Assembly: GCA_018816105.1 (NCBI GenBank)
Contig: JAHIWE010000151.1
Location: 1 to 42,407, forward strand
Source: a bacterium
GTDB lineage: Bacteria; Campylobacterota; Campylobacteria; Campylobacterales; Arcobacteraceae
Direction: 5' to 3'
DNA: 42,407 bases
Part shown: piece by piece, positions 41,202 to 42,407 of the stretch
How the letters are laid out: the number at the start of each line of letters is the position of its first letter
Position numbering within the stretch: the stretch's first letter is position 1
The notes under the pieces: generated by a model
Databases searched by the model: none
What the model was told of the DNA's origin: nothing
What the model saw: only the letters and a program-made list of their open reading frames with translations
Translations under genes and position numbers: made by a program

Positions 41202-41498
41202 TTGAATATATCTTCAATAGGAAATTCTCTAAATACATTAGCGTTAAACGCTAATAATAAAATAGAAGAGAATGGCGATAAATCATTTCAAAATATGTTA
41301 AATGATGCTATTTCTGATGTAAATAATCAACAAGTTGAAGGATATAAATCAATGGAAGGAATTGCAACTGGTAAAGTTACAAATTTACAAGAAGCAGTTC
41401 AAAGAATTGAAGAAGCAGAATTATCTATGAAATTAGCATTAGAAGTTAAAAATAAAGCTTTAAATGCATATAGAGAAATTATGAAAATGCAAATCTAA
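41202..41498 (+). CDS. fliE: Flagellar hook-basal body complex protein FliE
   Basis: FliE joins the MS ring/export gate to the rod. The 98-residue protein has the expected pattern: SFQNMLNDAISDVNNQQVEG (about residues 28-47), then ATGKVTNLQEAVQRIEEAEL (about 55-74) and SMKLALEVKNKALNAYREIM (about 75-94), the FliE C-terminal block. Length is that of the family (about 100). The start is TTG 41202 behind AAGGGGTAAAG, 10 bases after the membrane protein gene. flgC follows after 12 bases. Its usual partner flgB is about 17 kb upstream. Secure. Confidence 0.95.
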   Translation: MNISSIGNSLNTLALNANNKIEENGDKSFQNMLNDAISDVNNQQVEGYKSMEGIATGKVTNLQEAVQRIEEAELSMKLALEVKNKALNAYREIMKMQI

Positions 41499-41510
41499 TA
41501 AGGATTAATT

Positions 41511-41972
41511 ATGGGTTTTTTTGACGGATATAACGTATCATCATCAGGAATGAGTGCACAAAGAACGAGAATTAATGTTGTAAGTGCAAATATTGCTAAT
41601 GTAAAAACTACTCACACTCAAGAGGGTGGTCCATATAAAAAACAACAAGTTGTTTTTGAAGATATATTATTGGCAAATAATAAGAAAACAAATTCAAATG
41701 ATGTTGAAACTACAAATAATATAAATTCAGATATCGCATTAAGAGGTGTTGGTGTTAAATCAATAGTTCAATCAGATGCAAAACCTGTAATGAGATATGA
41801 ACCCGCTCACCCAGATGCAAACGAACAAGGATATGTTGCATATCCTGATATAAATCCAGTAATTGAAATGGTGGATTTAATTGAGGCTATGAGATCTTAT
41901 GAAGCAAATGTTGCGTCATTTAATGCTCATAAAAATATTGATTCTAAAACTTTAGATATATTAAATATGTAG
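41511..41972 (+). CDS. flgC: Flagellar basal-body rod protein FlgC
   Basis: FlgC is a proximal rod protein next to FlgB. The 153-residue protein begins MGFFDGYNVSSSGMSAQRTR and INVVSANIANVKTTHTQEGG, carrying the N-terminal axial motif, followed by YKKQQVVFEDIL and a C-terminal block: RYEPAHPDANEQGYVAYPDI and NPVIEMVDLIEAMRSYEANV (about residues 100-140), the diagnostic FlgC end. Length is typical (about 134-164). It lies 12 bases after fliE and 6 bases before a fliK-like gene. Secure. Confidence 0.96.
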   Translation: MGFFDGYNVSSSGMSAQRTRINVVSANIANVKTTHTQEGGPYKKQQVVFEDILLANNKKTNSNDVETTNNINSDIALRGVGVKSIVQSDAKPVMRYEPAHPDANEQGYVAYPDINPVIEMVDLIEAMRSYEANVASFNAHKNIDSKTLDILNM

Positions 41973-41978
41973 ATTAAA

Positions 41979-42407
41979 ATGGCAAATATAATAAACTTCT
42001 TAAAAGACACTAAACCTGCAACAAGCGGTACATCAACAATTTCAACCGATACTCAAACTACAAAAGATAAACCTTCATTATTTGATTCATTATTAACGAA
42101 CAATGAAAATCAAGCAGAAGCAAAAGCATCAACAAGTTCAACTACTGAAGTAACGCAAGATAAAACACAAATAGTAAGTGAAGAAGAAGTAAATAAGACA
42201 GAGCAAAAAAGTGTAGAAAATAAAGACTTATTAAAAACAGTAGAAAATAAGAATGTAGAAGTAAAAGCAGAAGAAGTAAATGTAGATAATAAAGAAGAAG
42301 TAAAAAGTACAAGTTCTTTACTAGATAGATTAATAATAGAAGCAAAAAAGGATGTAAAAACAGTAAGTGAAGAAGAAGTAAATAAGACAGAGCAAAAAAG
42401 TGTAGAA
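41979..42407 (+). CDS. fliK: Flagellar hook-length control protein FliK-like, 5' part
   Basis: The first 143 codons are in the window. ATG 41979, six bases after flgC, gives MANIINFLKDTKPATSGTST, then SLFDSLL and a highly charged Glu/Lys/Val/Thr-rich region. A 46-bp stretch is repeated at 42173-42218 and 42362-42407 with a 189-bp period (63 codons), in frame, so the protein has repeats starting VSEEEVNKTEQKSVENK and holding SSLLDRLIIEAKK. Disordered low-complexity N-terminal regions are typical of FliK, the secreted ruler that sets hook length; the diagnostic C-terminal domain lies beyond the window. The call rests on position and composition. It could also be another secreted flagellar protein. 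Confidence 0.55.
   Translation, partial: MANIINFLKDTKPATSGTSTISTDTQTTKDKPSLFDSLLTNNENQAEAKASTSSTTEVTQDKTQIVSEEEVNKTEQKSVENKDLLKTVENKNVEVKAEEVNVDNKEEVKSTSSLLDRLIIEAKKDVKTVSEEEVNKTEQKSVE
42173..42407 (+). repeat. In-frame direct repeat with 189-bp period in the fliK-like gene
   Basis: A stretch of 46 bases at 42173-42218 returns unchanged at 42362-42407, where the window ends, giving a period of 189 bp (exactly 63 codons). The second copy may extend further and more copies may follow. Copy-number changes would keep the frame and alter the protein's length. Confidence 0.8.

Noticed and set aside
42142-42345. Reverse-strand leucine-rich open frame in the fliK-like gene
   Set aside because: It is the antisense shadow of the Glu/Lys/Val-rich repeat region and is not plausible as a protein.
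42173-42407. CRISPR-like repeat
   Set aside because: Only two copies at a 189-bp period, in frame within a coding region; no short spacer structure anywhere in the window.
19523-42407. Horizontal transfer of the flagellar block
   Set aside because: Base composition, codon use and start-site style match the housekeeping half of the window, and no integrase, tRNA or insertion sequence flanks it.

Overview
The window is a low-GC chromosomal segment from a Campylobacterota bacterium, most likely of the Arcobacter group (Arcobacter sensu lato). The basis is protein similarity to Campylobacter/Helicobacter families (CheZ of the HP0170 type, FlgZ/HP0958, FliY, a PflA-like TPR protein), gene order that I recall from Campylobacter jejuni (Cj0701-Cj0712, nadK-recN, flhF-flhG-membrane protein), very AT-rich codon use, and promoters dominated by a TATAAT -10 box. 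No database search was possible, so genus-level placement is an inference.

Layout. (1) 1-151: start of a leftward MFS transporter cut by the window edge. (2) 426-3403: rpsL-rpsG-fusA translation operon without tuf, followed by a nested inverted repeat and, 110 bases later, a strong terminator. (3) 3683-6081: nadK-recN. (4) 6225-9125: a large chemoreceptor with a double Cache sensor, a C-terminal zinc-binding CZB domain and a CheR-type terminal pentapeptide. (5) 9247-11810: U32/TrhP-type protein and an orphan GT-B glycosyltransferase-like protein. (6) 11849-16892: tightly packed housekeeping operon purE, glutaredoxin-like, glyQ, Nif3-like, flgZ-like, waaA, RluA-type pseudouridine synthase. (7) 17042-19504: ffh, then rpsP-khpA-rimM; the trmD and rplS genes that usually follow are absent. 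(8) 19523-21703, leftward: flgG, a lysine-rich small protein and a membrane SPOR-like protein. (9) 21866-42407, all rightward: a 20.5-kb motility block, cheY, cheZ-like, flgF, flgB, fliF, fliG, fliH, fliN, flgD, two tandem hook paralogues, two envelope proteins (one PflA-like), flaG-like, fliY, motA, motB, flgJ, flgN-like, flgA-like, flhF, flhG, membrane protein, fliE, flgC and the start of a fliK-like gene with a 189-bp internal repeat.

How it works together. The motility block supplies the MS ring and switch (FliF, FliG, FliN, FliY), export support (FliH, FliE), rod (FlgB, FlgC, FlgF, FlgG, FlgJ), hook and its cap and probable ruler (FlgE x2, FlgD, FliK-like), stator (MotA/B), the polar number/placement pair (FlhF/FlhG), and the CheY/CheZ signalling output. 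FliM, FliI, the L/P rings and flagellins are not in the window. No sigma-54 (GG-N10-GC) element is seen in the main flagellar gaps and no fliA lies at its Campylobacter position; the visible flagellar promoters look like housekeeping sigma-70 promoters.

Most interesting points: the CheZ-like protein with four FliM-N-terminus-like motifs, the chemoreceptor combining CZB with a CheR tether, the unknown flgG-linked SPOR and lysine-rich proteins, paired hairpins between tandem hook genes, and the frame-preserving repeat in the probable hook-length ruler. Everything else looks like core genome; I see no CRISPR array, insertion sequence, prophage or defence system.
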